Assembly: GCA_963995505.1 (NCBI GenBank)
Contig: OZ023180.1
Coordinates: 9,371,301 to 9,435,300 of the forward strand
Reading direction: 5' to 3'
DNA length: 64,000 nucleotides
Origin: Hypericum androsaemum
Lineage: Eukaryota > Streptophyta > Magnoliopsida > Malpighiales > Hypericaceae
A program made the translations under genes and the position numbers. Positions 1 through 8,753 of the stretch are shown piece by piece. The notes beneath the pieces are model-generated. The model had not been told where the DNA came from and did not search any database. It was given only the letters and a program-made list of their open reading frames with translations. The number at the start of each line of letters is the position of its first letter. The first letter of the stretch is position 1.

Positions 1-1164
1 CTTTTCTTTCCTTTTTCTCGCCTTTTCTTTCCTTTTCTTTGCCTTTTCTTACCTTTTCTTGCCTTATCTTTCCTTTTCATGCCTTTTCTTACCTTTTCTT
101 GCCTTATCTACCCTTTTCATTCCTTTTCCATACATTTTCTTGCCTTTCCTTTCCTTTTCTTGCCTTTTTTTCCTTTTCCTGCCTTATCTTTCCTTATCTT
201 GCCTTTTCTTACCTGATCTTGCCTTTTCATGTCTTCTCATGCCTTTTCTTGCCTTTTCCTTGCCTTTCCTTGCCTTTTCTTGCCTTATCTTTCCTTTTCT
301 TGCCTTTTCATGACTTTTCCTTGCCTTTTCTTGCCTTTTCTTTCCTTAACTTGCATTTTTTGTGCCTTTTCCTTGCCTTTTCATTCCTTTTCTTGCCTTA
401 TCTTCCCTTTTCTTGCCTTATCTTGCCTAATCTTGCTTTTTTTTCCTTATCTTGCCTTTTCTTTCCTTTTCCTTGCCTTTTCTTTCCTTTGCTTTCCTTA
501 TCTTGCCTTTTCTTACCTTTTCATTGCCCATTCTTTCCATTTCTTGCCTTTTCATGCCTTTTCATGCCTTTTTCATACCTTTTCTTGCCTTTTCTTGCCT
601 TATCTTGCCCAATCTTTCCTTTTCTTTCCTTAACTTCCCTTTTCTTGCCTTTTCCTTCCCTTTTCTTGCCTTTTCCTTGCCTTTTATTACCTTTTCTTGC
701 GTTTTCATGCCTTTTCCATGCCTCTTGCCTTATTTTGCCTTATCTTTCCTTTTTTTGCCTTTTCTTTCCTTTTCTTACCTTATCTTGCTTTTCTTACCAT
801 TTCAAGCCTTTTCTTCCCTTTTCATGCCTTTTCATGCCTTTTCCTTGCCTTTTCTTGCCTTATCTTTCCTTTTTTTCCTTTTCTTGCCTTTTTCTTGCCT
901 TTTCTTGCTTTTCATGCCTTTTCCATGCCTTTTCCTTGCCTTTTCTTGCCTTATCTTGCCTTTTCCTAGCCTTTTCTTTCCTTTTCTTGCCTTTCTTGCC
1001 TAATCTTGCCTTTTCTTGCCTTATCTTACCTTTTCTTCCCTTATCTTTCCTTTTCTTCCCTTTTCCATGCCTTTGCCATGCCTTTTTTGCTTTTCTTGCC
1101 TTTTCCTTTCCTTTTCTTGCCTTATCTTTCCTTTTCTTGCCTTTGCTTGCCTTTTCTTACCTTA
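1..1164. repeat. Decamer satellite block S1
   Basis: Pyrimidine-rich satellite whose + strand consensus is CCTTTTCTTG, with scattered CCTTATCTTG, CCTTTTCATG and CCTTTTCCTTG variants. It runs off the left edge of the window. The last few hundred bases before 1165 match 35.4-35.79 kb and 46.8-47.15 kb almost base for base, including the rare run CATGCCTTTGCCATGCC, so this is the left flank of a duplicated insertion locus. No gene is present: the open frames are decamer artefacts. Confidence 0.95.
1160..1164. repeat. Target-site duplication CCTTA (left copy; right copy 8754-8758)
   Basis: CCTTA precedes the LTR end at 1165 and is repeated directly after the LTR end at 8753. Five bases is the usual duplication length for plant LTR retrotransposons. 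It lies in a CCTTATCTT satellite variant. Confidence 0.85.
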
Positions 1165-1945
1165 TGATACGAACCCCGCCACCAATGCGCGAGACCCGTC
1201 CAAGAAGCGTTGAAATCCCAGATCATTCTAGATCAGTTTGTGATGGAGATCTCGACCCGATGCTCACAACCAAACAAGAATCTTGGTATTAAGACTGCGA
1301 CCCGCTGCTTGAGTTGAAACAAAGAACCTTGATATATCGATGACGCCACAAATAGTATGAAGATCTGCTTGATTAGTCGAAGGTGAACTCGATGGAATCG
1401 CTCTGCTGTGTTCGACAAGTTCCGTAGAACCAAGGGAGAGACTTGCTCACATTTTTTGATCAAAATATTCTACCTCTTCTCATTGCATAAGCCTCTGTAA
1501 ATAGGCTCAATATTACAAAGAGATTCCTAAGCAAACAGCCCTTAAAAAGGAATAGAAATCTGGCTGAAAGGGAAACTAAAAAAGGAAACAATTCTCTGCC
1601 TTTTAGGAAGACTACAAACGTGACAAACAAGCTAAATAAGCCAAGAGTTGTTGGAATATAACTTCCTAATAAAAACTAATGGCTGAAATAAATTTCCTAA
1701 ATAGAATTCCCAAATCAGAGAGAATGAATCTTCAAGATCTTTGCTGCTGGAATTTCCTTCTTTAACATGAATGAATGCTCTCAATTTCATGGTTCTTCAA
1801 CAACAGACATCAATGAACTCACTTAAGTCCAACTCTTCAATATAAGCTTGGAAATCAGCCCGTTAAATTGTAACTTGAAGTGCTTTGCACATGCTCTCAC
1901 AATTGGTCAATTTAGTACTTTATAAGGCTCCTAGAATTCATATCA
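1165..1945 (-). mobile_element. B-type LTR (3' LTR of left unit)
   Basis: 781 bp, minus strand, with ends TGATATGAA and TTCGTATCA when read on its own strand. A polypurine tract follows at 1946-1958, which makes it the 3' LTR. It closely matches the LTRs at 3178-3957, 7974-8753, 35794-36573, 47155-47934 and 49166-49945. The TATA-like stretch is TATTTACAG here, where A-type LTRs have TATTTATAG. Confidence 0.9.
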
Positions 1946-2943
1946 TTCCCCTCCTCTTGAAAGGGATTTGTCCTCAAATCCTCGCATATGGCATGCTGCC
2001 ACAAATTAACAACCATGCTGGAACAAGGTTGAGTCTTCGAACGGCGTGGTTGCACTTGATACCTTCCTCTCCAACAAAATAGATACTTCGAACATAAATA
2101 ATCTGATATCATCTCCAAATCAAAAGTTAAAGACTCTTTTTCGAATAAGCTTTTCATCAATCTTCAAAGCATTCCACAAGTTGATCTATGCTGATCCTCC
2201 AACATATTCAAACTTGTCAACTCCCAAGAAGTCTATATGCTCAACATATTCAACATGAAAATCTGGATATATGTAAGATATGGGCTGAACCTCTTCCTTC
2301 TCAACCATAACAACAAATTCTTCATGATCACCATCAATTGGAATTATACACTTCTTCATGTGAACAACATTATTTTCCACAGATGATTCATCAAATAAAT
2401 CCCTTAAGTAAAGTAGTGACATTGTATGCTCATCAAAGCAATCTCCATCAAATAAGTCAATAGAATATGCACCAAACTCCTCCCATGTCAAAGCCTCTTC
2501 AAGAAATTCAAAAGAAGAAGATTTTATGTCAACTTCAGAACCACATACCTTATTCTCAATGTCGCACTTAGTGTGAATATGATCTTCTCACGTCGCACTT
2601 CACAACCTTCTCTTGCATGCAAGTAAATTTTTCTTGCCAATGACAAAAGTTTCTCCCAGCTGTCTTCATCATCCCATGCTGTAACTCGATGAGTGCTATC
2701 ACCTCTCACCCCAATCTTCCTTTGTTGAGCTCTTGTATCCTTGCATACTTTAGGAACAACATTTACCCGCTTCGAAAGTTTACTCTCTATACAGTCTATC
2801 CGTCTGTGAAACTTATTGATCTCCCCACTCACCATGCGATTCATCTCACTCATCACAGCCTCCATAAACTTTTGTGGATCAGCCAATGACTCATCACCTT
2901 CAAAGTTTGTTCTTGAGTAATCGTAGGACATGTTCTTGCACAT
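1912..2943 (-). pseudogene. Broken copy of the element's internal reading frame
   Basis: This is the same uncharacterised protein as the open frame at 5645-6700, read on the minus strand from an ATG at 2943 and ending inside the 3' LTR. Compared with the intact copy it has a 2-base insertion near 2577-2582, a TAG stop at about 2186-2188 (TTG changed to TAG), and a 2-base loss near 2137. It therefore reads as three pieces: an N-terminal piece with the MSYDYS start, a middle piece with TWEEFGAYSIDLFDG and DFLGVDKF, and a C-terminal piece ending NPFQEEGNDMN. No polymerase or integrase motif is present. It is a decayed non-autonomous element ORF, not a host gene. Confidence 0.8.
1946..1958 (-). 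other. Polypurine tract
   Basis: AAGAGGAGGGGAA on the minus strand, directly inside the 3' LTR. This is the plus-strand primer site expected there. It is also translated as part of the NPFQEEGND peptide of the internal reading frame. Confidence 0.85.
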
Positions 2944-3162
2944 TCTCTTTTTTTTTCTTTCCACTTTTTTTTTCAAACTATTTTTTCAGCCTCCTTTCTT
3001 CCTTTGTAGGCTGCCTTCTTCTCTTTCTTTCTTTTTTCCGGATTTTTTCTCTCTTTTTTTTGATTTTTTTTTTCTCCAACTCAGAATACAATAAGAACAA
3101 CTAACTGAAAACTAATGATAAAAATGAAATTTAAAGGATAGATAGAACTGAAATAGAACCTA

Positions 3163-3175
3163 AGCTCTGATACCA
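3163..3175 (-). other. Primer binding site, initiator tRNA-Met
   Basis: The minus strand reads TGGTATCAGAGCT two bases inside the LTR at 3178-3957. TGGTATCAGAGC is complementary to the 3' end of plant initiator tRNA-Met. This defines the 5' LTR side and the minus orientation. Confidence 0.9.
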
Positions 3176-3177
3176 AA

Positions 3178-3957
3178 TGATACGAACCCCGCCAATGATG
3201 CGCGAGACCCATCCAAGAAGCGTTGAAATCCCAGATCATTCTAGATCAGTTTGTGATGGAGATCTCGACCCGATGGTCACAACCAAACAAGAACCTTGGT
3301 ATTAAGACTGAGACCCGCAGCTTGAGTTGAAACAAAGAACCTTGATATATCAATGACGCCACAAACAGTATGAAGATCTGCTTGATTAGTCGAAGGTAAA
3401 CTTGACAGAATCGCTCCGCTGTGTTCGAGAAGTGCCGTAGAACCAAGGGAGAGACTTGCTCACATTTTTTGATCAAAATATTCTGCCTCTTCTCATTGCA
3501 TAAGCCTCTGTAAATAGGCTCAATATTACAAAGAGATTCCTAAGCAAACAGCCCCTAAAAAGGAATAGAAATCTGGCTGAAAGGGAAACTAAAAAGGAAA
3601 CAATTCTCTGCCTTTTAGGAAGGCTACAAACATGACAAACAAGCTAAATAAGCCAAGGGTTGTTGGAATATAACTTCCTAATAAAAACTAATGGATGAAA
3701 TAAATTTTCTAAATAGAATTCCCAAATCAGAGAGAATGAATCTTCAAGATCTTTGGTGCTGGAATTTCCTTCTTTAACATGAATGAATGCTCTCAATTTT
3801 GTGGTTCTTCAACAACGGACATCAATGAACTCACTTGAATCCAACTCTTCAATATAAGCTTGGAAATCAGCCCGTTAAATTGTAACTTGAAGTGCTTTGC
3901 ACATGCTCTCACAATTGGTCAATTTAGTACTTTATAAGGTTGCTAGGATTCATATCA
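3178..3957 (-). mobile_element. B-type LTR shared by two tandem units
   Basis: 780 bp. A primer site lies on its left (3163-3175) and a polypurine tract on its right (3958-3970), so it is at once the 5' LTR of the left unit and the 3' LTR of the right unit. That is diagnostic of a tandem LTR-INT-LTR-INT-LTR array. Confidence 0.9.
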
Positions 3958-3970
3958 TTCCCCTCCTCTT
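3958..3970 (-). other. Polypurine tract of right unit
   Basis: AAGAGGAGGGGAA on the minus strand, adjoining the shared LTR. Confidence 0.85.
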
Positions 3971-4618
3971 GAAAGGGATTTGTCCTCAAATCCTCGCATA
4001 TGGCATGCTGCCACAAATTAATAACCATGTTGGAACAAGGTTGAGTCTTCGAACGGCGTGGTTGCACTTTATACCTTCCTCTCCAACAAAATAGATACTT
4101 CGAACATAAATAATCTGATATCATCTCCAAATCAAAAGTTAAAGACTCTCTTTTTCGAATAAGCCTTTCACCAATCTTCAAAGCATTCCACAAGTTTATC
4201 AATGCTGATCCTCCAACAAATTCAAACTTGTCAACTCCCAAGAAGTCTATATGCTCAACATATTCAACATGAAAATCTGGATATATGTAAGATATGGGCT
4301 GAACCTCTTCCTTCTCAACCACGACAACAAATTCTTCATGATCACCATCAATTGGAGTTATACACTTCTTCATGTGAACAACATTATTTTCCACAGATAA
4401 TTCATCAAATAAATCCCTTAAGTAAAGTAGTGACATTGTATGCTCATCAAAGCAATCTCCATTAAATAAGTCAATAGAATATGCACCAAACTCCTCCCAT
4501 GTCAAAGCCTCTTCAAGAACTTCAAAAGAAGAAGCTTTCATGTCAACTTCAGAACCACATACCTTATTCTCAATGTCGCACTTAGTGTGAATGATCTTCT
4601 CTCGTCGCACTTCACAAC

Positions 4619-4623
4619 CTTCT
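4619..4623. repeat. Target-site duplication CTTCT of nested element (right copy 7601-7605)
   Basis: CTTCT precedes the LTR end at 4624 and is repeated at 7601-7605. Joining the two flanks with one copy gives the uninterrupted sequence seen near 2610 and 48600 apart from a single base difference, so the insertion site is exactly defined. Confidence 0.88.
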
Positions 4624-5417
4624 TGATATGAATATGAGAAGCTCTCATATGATGATTTTAAGCGCCAATCTGACCAAGTGGGATTACACAGACAAAGTAC
4701 TTCAAGTCACAAATTAATGTGTTGATTTCCAAGTTACATCTGAGAGTTGGGCCCAAGAAAATTTATTAAAGTCCATGGACCAAGAGCCACGAAATTCAGC
4801 TGAGTTTATGACCTTAATACAAGTTCTAGAAGGTCCTTTCAGCAGCAAAGATCTTGAAGATTCATTCTCTCTGATTTGGGCATTCTATTTAGGAAGTTTA
4901 TTTCAGCCATTAGTTTTGATTAGGAAGTTATATTCTAACAACTCTTGGCTTATTTAGCTTGTTTGTCACGTTTGTAGCCTTCCAAAAAGGCAGAGATTTG
5001 TTTCCTTTTTAGTTTCCCTTTCCAGCCAGATTTTTAGGAGTTGTTTGATTTGGAATCTCTTTGTAATATTGAGCCTATTTATAGAGGCTTATGCAATGAG
5101 AAAAGGAGACCATTATTGATTGAAAAACTTGGGCTTTGCTCTCTTGGTTCTTCGGAACAATTCGAACACAACGGAGGGATTCCGTCGAGTTCACCATCGA
5201 CTTATCAAGCAGATCTTCATCACCATTTGTGGCATCATCGACATATCAAGGTTCTTTCTTTGTTTCAACTCAAGCAGCGGGTCGCGGTCTTAATACCAAG
5301 GTTCTTGTTTGGTTGTGAGCATCGGGTCGAGATCTCCATCACAAACTGATTTAGAACGATCTGAGATTTCAACGCTTCTTGGACGGGTCTTGCGCATCGT
5401 TGGAGGGGTTCATATCA
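4624..5417 (+). mobile_element. A-type 5' LTR
   Basis: 794 bp with ends TGATATGAA and TTCATATCA. Its upstream half differs from B LTRs (it starts TGATATGAATATGAGAAGC), while the downstream half is clearly related to them. Against its partner at 6643-7432 there are many scattered differences in the first 130 bp, and a 4-bp insertion near 5247. Confidence 0.9.
5076..5084 (+). promoter_or_regulatory. Probable TATA box of A-type LTR
   Basis: TATTTATAG within CCTATTTATAGAGG, about two-fifths of the way from the 3' end of the LTR. The same element recurs in the other A-type LTRs, and LTRs carry the element promoter. The motif is nearly palindromic, so strand is assigned from the LTR orientation. 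Confidence 0.5.
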
Positions 5418-5419
5418 TT

Positions 5420-5432
5420 TGGTATCAGAGCT
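5420..5432 (+). other. Primer binding site, initiator tRNA-Met
   Basis: TGGTATCAGAGCT begins two bases after the LTR end at 5417 and matches the complement of the 3' end of plant initiator tRNA-Met. Confidence 0.93.
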
Positions 5433-5644
5433 TAGACTTCTATTTCAGTTCTATCTATCTTTTAAATTTCGTTTTTATCATTAGTTTTCAGTTAGTTGTT
5501 CTTATTGTATTCTGAGTTGGAGAAAGAAAAAAAATAAAAAAAGAGAGAAAAATCCGGAAAAAAGAAAGAAAGAAAAGAAGACAGCCTACAAAGGAAGAAA
5601 GGAGGCTAAAAAAAGTTTGAAAAAAAGTGGAAAGAAAAAAAAGA
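5433..5644 (+). other. Purine-rich leader of the internal region
   Basis: Untranslated stretch between primer site and reading frame. From about 5514 onward it is almost pure A and G (repeated GAAAGAAAG-type runs). The same leader is present, with differences, in the minus-strand copies at 2944-3162, 17537-17785 and 48933-49150. It may hold a packaging or dimerisation signal, but no specific motif is recognisable. Confidence 0.5.
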
Positions 5645-6700
5645 ATGTGCAAGAACATGTCCTACGATTACTCAAGAAGAAACTTTGAAGGTGATGAGTC
5701 ATTGGCTGATCCACAGAAGTTTATGGAGGATGTGATGAGTGAGATGAATTGTATGGTGAGTGGGGAGATCAATAAGTTTCACAGACGGATAGACCGTATA
5801 GAGAGTAAACTTTCAAAGTGGGTAGACGTTGTTCCTAAAGTATGCAAGGATACAAGAGCTCAACAAAGGAAGATTGGGGTGAGAGGTGATAGCACTCATC
5901 GAGTTACAGTATGGGATGATGAAGACAGCTGGGAGAAACTTATGTCATTGGCAAGGAAAATTGACTTGCATGCAAGAGAAGGTTGTGAAGTGCAACGTGA
6001 GAAGATCATTCACACTAAGTGCGACATTGAAAATAAGGTATGTGGTTCTGAAGTTGATATGAAAGCTTCTTCTTTTGAAGTTCTTGAAGAGGCTTTGACA
6101 TGGGAGGAGTTTGGTGCATATTCTATTGACTTATTTGATGGAGATTGCTTTGATGAGCATACAATGTCACTACTTTACTTAAGGGATTTATTTGATGAAT
6201 CATCTATGGAAAATAATGTTGTTTACATGAAGAAGTGTATAACTCCAATTGATGGTGATCATGAAGAATTTGTTGTTATGGTTGAGAAGGAAGAGGTTCA
6301 GCCCATATCTTACATATATCTAGATTTTCATGTTGAATATGTTGAGCATATAGACTTCTTGGGAGTTGACAAGTTTGAATTTGTTAGAGGATCAGCATTG
6401 ATCAACTTGTGGAATGCATTGAAGATTGGTGAAAGGCTTATTCGAAAAAGAGAGTCTTTAACTTTTTATTTGGAGATGATATCAGATTATTTATGTTCGA
6501 AGTATCTATTTTGTTGGAGAGGAAGGTATCAAGTGCAACCACGCCGTTCGAAGGCTCAACCTTGTTCCAGCATGGTTGTTAATTTGTGGGAGCATTCCAT
6601 ATGCGAGGATTTGAGGACAAATCCCATTCAAGAAGAGGGAAATGATATGAATATGAGAAGCACTCATATGATGATTTCAAGCGCCAATCTGACCAAGTGA
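5645..6700 (+). CDS. Open reading frame of non-autonomous LTR element, unknown function
   Basis: 351 codons from the first in-frame ATG; the second ATG at 5657 (MSYDYS) is the start kept in all copies and may be the real one. This is the only open copy in the window. Residues 30-60 are heptad-like and charged (EINKFHRRIDRIESKLSK), suggesting a short coiled coil. Residues 63-130 are basic. Conserved blocks follow: TWEEFGAYSIDLFDG (152-166), MSLLYLRDLF (174-183), DFLGVDKF (237-244), LCSKYLFCWRGRYQVQPRR (283-301) and NPIQEEGNDM (326-335). I see no CCHC knuckle, protease, reverse transcriptase or integrase motif, so it is not an ordinary Gag-Pol. The blocks persist in A, B and D elements whose LTRs differ, which suggests selection or recent shared origin. 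The last 19 codons lie in the 3' LTR. Function unknown; a Gag-like accessory protein is a guess. Confidence 0.65.
   Translation: MCKNMSYDYSRRNFEGDESLADPQKFMEDVMSEMNCMVSGEINKFHRRIDRIESKLSKWVDVVPKVCKDTRAQQRKIGVRGDSTHRVTVWDDEDSWEKLMSLARKIDLHAREGCEVQREKIIHTKCDIENKVCGSEVDMKASSFEVLEEALTWEEFGAYSIDLFDGDCFDEHTMSLLYLRDLFDESSMENNVVYMKKCITPIDGDHEEFVVMVEKEEVQPISYIYLDFHVEYVEHIDFLGVDKFEFVRGSALINLWNALKIGERLIRKRESLTFYLEMISDYLCSKYLFCWRGRYQVQPRRSKAQPCSSMVVNLWEHSICEDLRTNPIQEEGNDMNMRSTHMMISSANLTK
6630..6642 (+). other. Polypurine tract
   Basis: AAGAAGAGGGAAA directly precedes the 3' LTR at 6643. It is translated as part of the ORF (IQEEGN), so the priming signal and coding sequence overlap. Confidence 0.85.
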
Positions 6701-7432
6701 GAGAGCACGGATAAAGCACTTCAAGTCACAACTTAATGGGTTGATTTCCAAGTTACATCGGAGAGTTGGGCCCAAGCAAATTTATTAAAGTCCATGGACC
6801 AAGACCCACGAAATTCAGCTGAGTTTATGTCCTTAATACAAGTTCTAGAAGGTCCTTTCAGCAGCAAAGATCTTGAAGATTCATTCTCTCTGATTTGGGC
6901 ATTCTATTTAGGAAGTTTATTTCAGCCATTAGTTTTGATTAGGAAGTTTTATTCCAACAACTCTTGGCTTATTTAGCTTGTTTGTCACGTTTGTAGCCTT
7001 CCTAAAAGGCAGAGATTTGTTTCCTTTTTAGTTTCCCTTTCCAGCCAGATTTTTAGGAGTTGTTTGATTTGGAATCTCTTTGTAATATTGAGCCTATTTA
7101 TAGAGGCTTATGCAATGAGAAAAGGAGACCATTATTGATTGAAAAACGTGGGCTTTGCTCTCTTGGTTCTTCAGAACAATTCGAACACAACAGAGGGATT
7201 CCGTCGAGTTCACCATCGACTTATCAAGCGGATCTTCATCACCGTTTGTGGCATCATCGACATATCAAAGTTCTTTGTTTCAACTCAAGCAGCGGGTCGC
7301 GGTCTTAATACCAAGGTTCTTGTTTGGTTGTGAGCATCGGGTCGTGATCTCCATCACAAACAGATCTAGAACGATCTAAGATTTCAACGCTTCTTGGACG
7401 GGTCTCGCACATCGTTGGCGGGGTTCGTATCA
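6643..7432 (+). mobile_element. A-type 3' LTR
   Basis: 790 bp with ends TGATATGAA and TTCGTATCA. It is followed by TTTGG, which equals the first five bases normally found after a 5' LTR (TT plus TGG of the primer site), an unusual sequence to find downstream of a 3' LTR. Confidence 0.9.
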
Positions 7433-7436
7433 TTTG

Positions 7437-7600
7437 GATCTTAGTCCATGGACTTTAATAAATTTGCTTGGGCCCAACTCTCCGATGTAAATTGGAAATC
7501 AACCCATTAAGTTGTGACTTGAAGTGCTTTGTCCGTGCTCTCTCACTTGGTCAGATTGGCGCTTGAAATCATCATATGAGTGCTTCTCATATTCATATCA
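7437..7600 (-). mobile_element. Inverted 5'-terminal fragment of an A-type LTR
   Basis: About 164 bp that is the reverse complement of the first part of the A LTR, ending TTCATATCA at 7600 and followed by the CTTCT duplication. The breakpoint falls in CTTGGTCCATGG (here CTTAGTCCATGG), where TTGG gives microhomology to the preceding TTTGG. Confidence 0.85.
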
Positions 7601-7937
7601 CTTCTTTTGCATGCAAGTTAATTTTTCTTGCCAATGACATAAGTTTCTCCCAGCTGTCTTCATCATCCCATGCTGTAACTCGATGAGTGCTATCACCTCT
7701 CACCCCAATCTTCCTTTGTTGAGCTCTTGTATCCTTGCATACTTTAGGAACAACGTCTACCCACTTTGAAAGTTTACTCTCTATACGGTCTATCCGTTTG
7801 TGAAACTTATTGATCTCCCCACTCACCATACAATTCATCTCACTCATCACAGCCTCCATAAACTTTTGTGGATCAGCCAATGACTCATCACCTTCAAAGT
7901 TTCTTCTTGAGTAATCGTAGGACATGTTCTTGCACAT
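7601..7937 (-). pseudogene. N-terminal part of internal reading frame (right unit)
   Basis: Minus-strand frame starting at ATG 7937 (MCKN, then MSYDYS) and encoding the N-terminal 110 or so residues with the charged helix and GVRGDSTHRV block, then running into the nested insertion. Its continuation is at 3924-4623. Nothing here suggests decay before the insertion. Confidence 0.8.
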
Positions 7938-7960
7938 TCTTTTTTTACTTTCCACTTTGG

Positions 7961-7971
7961 TTCTGATACCA
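7961..7971 (-). other. Primer binding site (degenerate at its distal end)
   Basis: The minus strand reads TGGTATCAGAA beside the LTR at 7974. The first nine bases match the initiator tRNA-Met site and then diverge where other copies keep AGCT. The purine-rich leader is also largely missing here, so a small deletion joins the primer site to the ORF start. Confidence 0.75.
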
Positions 7972-7973
7972 AA

Positions 7974-8753
7974 TGATACGAACCCTGCCAACGATTAGCG
8001 AGACCCGTCCAAGAAGTGTTGAAATCCCAGATCGTTCTAGATCAGTTTGTGATGGAGATCTCGACCCGATGCTCACAACCAAACAAGAACCTTGGTATTA
8101 AGACTGCGACCCGCTGCTTAAGTTGAAACAAAGAACCTTGATATATCGATGACGCCACAAACAGTATGAAGATCTGCTTGATTAGTCGAAGGTGAACTCG
8201 ACAGAATCGCTCCGCTGTGTTCGAGAAGTTCCGTAGAACCAAGGGAGAGACTTGCTCACGTTTTTTGATCAAAATATTCTACCTTTTCTCATTGCATAAG
8301 CCTTTGTAAATAGGCTCAATATTACGAAGAGATTCCTAAGCAAACAGCCCCTAAAAAGGAATAGAAATCTGGCTGAAAGGGAAACTAAAAAGGAAACAAT
8401 TCTCTGCCTTTTAGGAAGGCTACAAACGTGACAAACAATCTAAATAAGCCAAGATTTGTTGGAATATAACTTCCTAATAAAAACTAAAGGCTGAAATAAA
8501 TTTCCTAAATAGAATTCCCAAAAAAGAGAGAATGAATCTTCAAGATCTTTGCTGCTGAAATTTCCTTCTTTAACATGAATGAATGCTCTCAATTTCGTGG
8601 TTCTTCAACAACGGACATCAAAGAACTCACTTGAGTCCAACTCTTCAATATAAGCTTGGAAATCAGCCCGTTAAATTGTAACTTGAAGTGCTTTGCACAT
8701 GCTCTCACAATTGGTCAATTTAGTACTTTATAAGGCTGCTAGGATTCATATCA
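7974..8753 (-). mobile_element. B-type LTR (5' LTR of right unit)
   Basis: 780 bp minus-strand LTR with the usual TGATATGAA and TTCGTATCA ends. The primer-site remnant at 7961-7971 marks it as the 5' LTR. The CCTTA duplication follows at 8754. Confidence 0.9.

Larger units (their letters stand above)
3924..4623 (-). pseudogene. C-terminal part of internal reading frame, interrupted by nested element
   Basis: Minus-strand frame, open from the nested insertion point at 4623 down to a stop inside the LTR at 3924. It carries the conserved blocks TWEEFGAYSIDLF, MSLLYLRDLF, DFLGVDKF and LCSKYLFCWRGRY, and ends NPFQEEGNDMN followed by LTR-encoded residues. The N-terminal part is at 7606-7937, beyond the nested element. 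Both pieces appear open, so insertional disruption, not point decay, seems to have broken this copy. Confidence 0.85.
4624..7600 (+). mobile_element. Nested A-LTR element with an inverted LTR fragment at its right end
   Basis: Order: A-type LTR 4624-5417, TT spacer, tRNA-iMet primer site 5420-5432, internal region, polypurine tract 6630-6642, A-type LTR 6643-7432, TTTGG, then about 164 bp of the 5' end of an A LTR in inverted orientation (about 7437-7600). The inserted DNA thus begins TGATATGAA and ends TTCATATCA, as a normal element would, but the right terminus is an inverted LTR start. The CTTCT duplication encloses the whole structure including the inverted piece, so it was most likely present when the element integrated. 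The internal region is about 1.2 kb with one reading frame and no polymerase genes. Confidence 0.88.
1165..8753 (-). mobile_element. Composite B-type non-autonomous LTR element, tandem LTR-INT-LTR-INT-LTR, with nested A element
   Basis: Three B-type LTRs (1165-1945, 3178-3957, 7974-8753) alternate with two internal regions (1946-3177; 3958-4623 continuing at 7606-7973), all on the minus strand. The outer termini are TGATAYGAA and TTCATATCA. The 5-base sequence CCTTA lies immediately outside both ends (1160-1164 and 8754-8758), so the whole array behaves as one insertion into the satellite. A tandem array with a shared middle LTR is the usual product of unequal recombination between LTRs of two copies. 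Each internal region has a tRNA-iMet primer site and a polypurine tract but no protease, reverse transcriptase, RNase H or integrase motif, so movement would need proteins in trans. The second internal region is split by a + strand element at 4624-7600. Confidence 0.9.

Noticed and set aside
5041..5349. Open frames inside A and B LTRs (such as those containing FQLKQRVAVLIPRFLFGCEHRV)
   Set aside because: They recur only because the LTR recurs, in both strands and several frames, and lie in promoter/leader LTR sequence.
5420..5432. tRNA gene fragment
   Set aside because: The match to initiator tRNA-Met is limited to 12-13 bases next to an LTR, which is a primer site and not a tRNA gene.
5627..5644. 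Start of the internal frame at GTG 5627
   Set aside because: A GTG start is unlikely in a plant transcript; ATG at 5645 or 5657 lies just downstream in frame.
5514..5644. Satellite derived from the retroelement's purine-rich leader
   Set aside because: Only composition is shared; I could not find the CAAGAAAAGG unit repeated in the leader, and orientation and spacing do not support a common origin.
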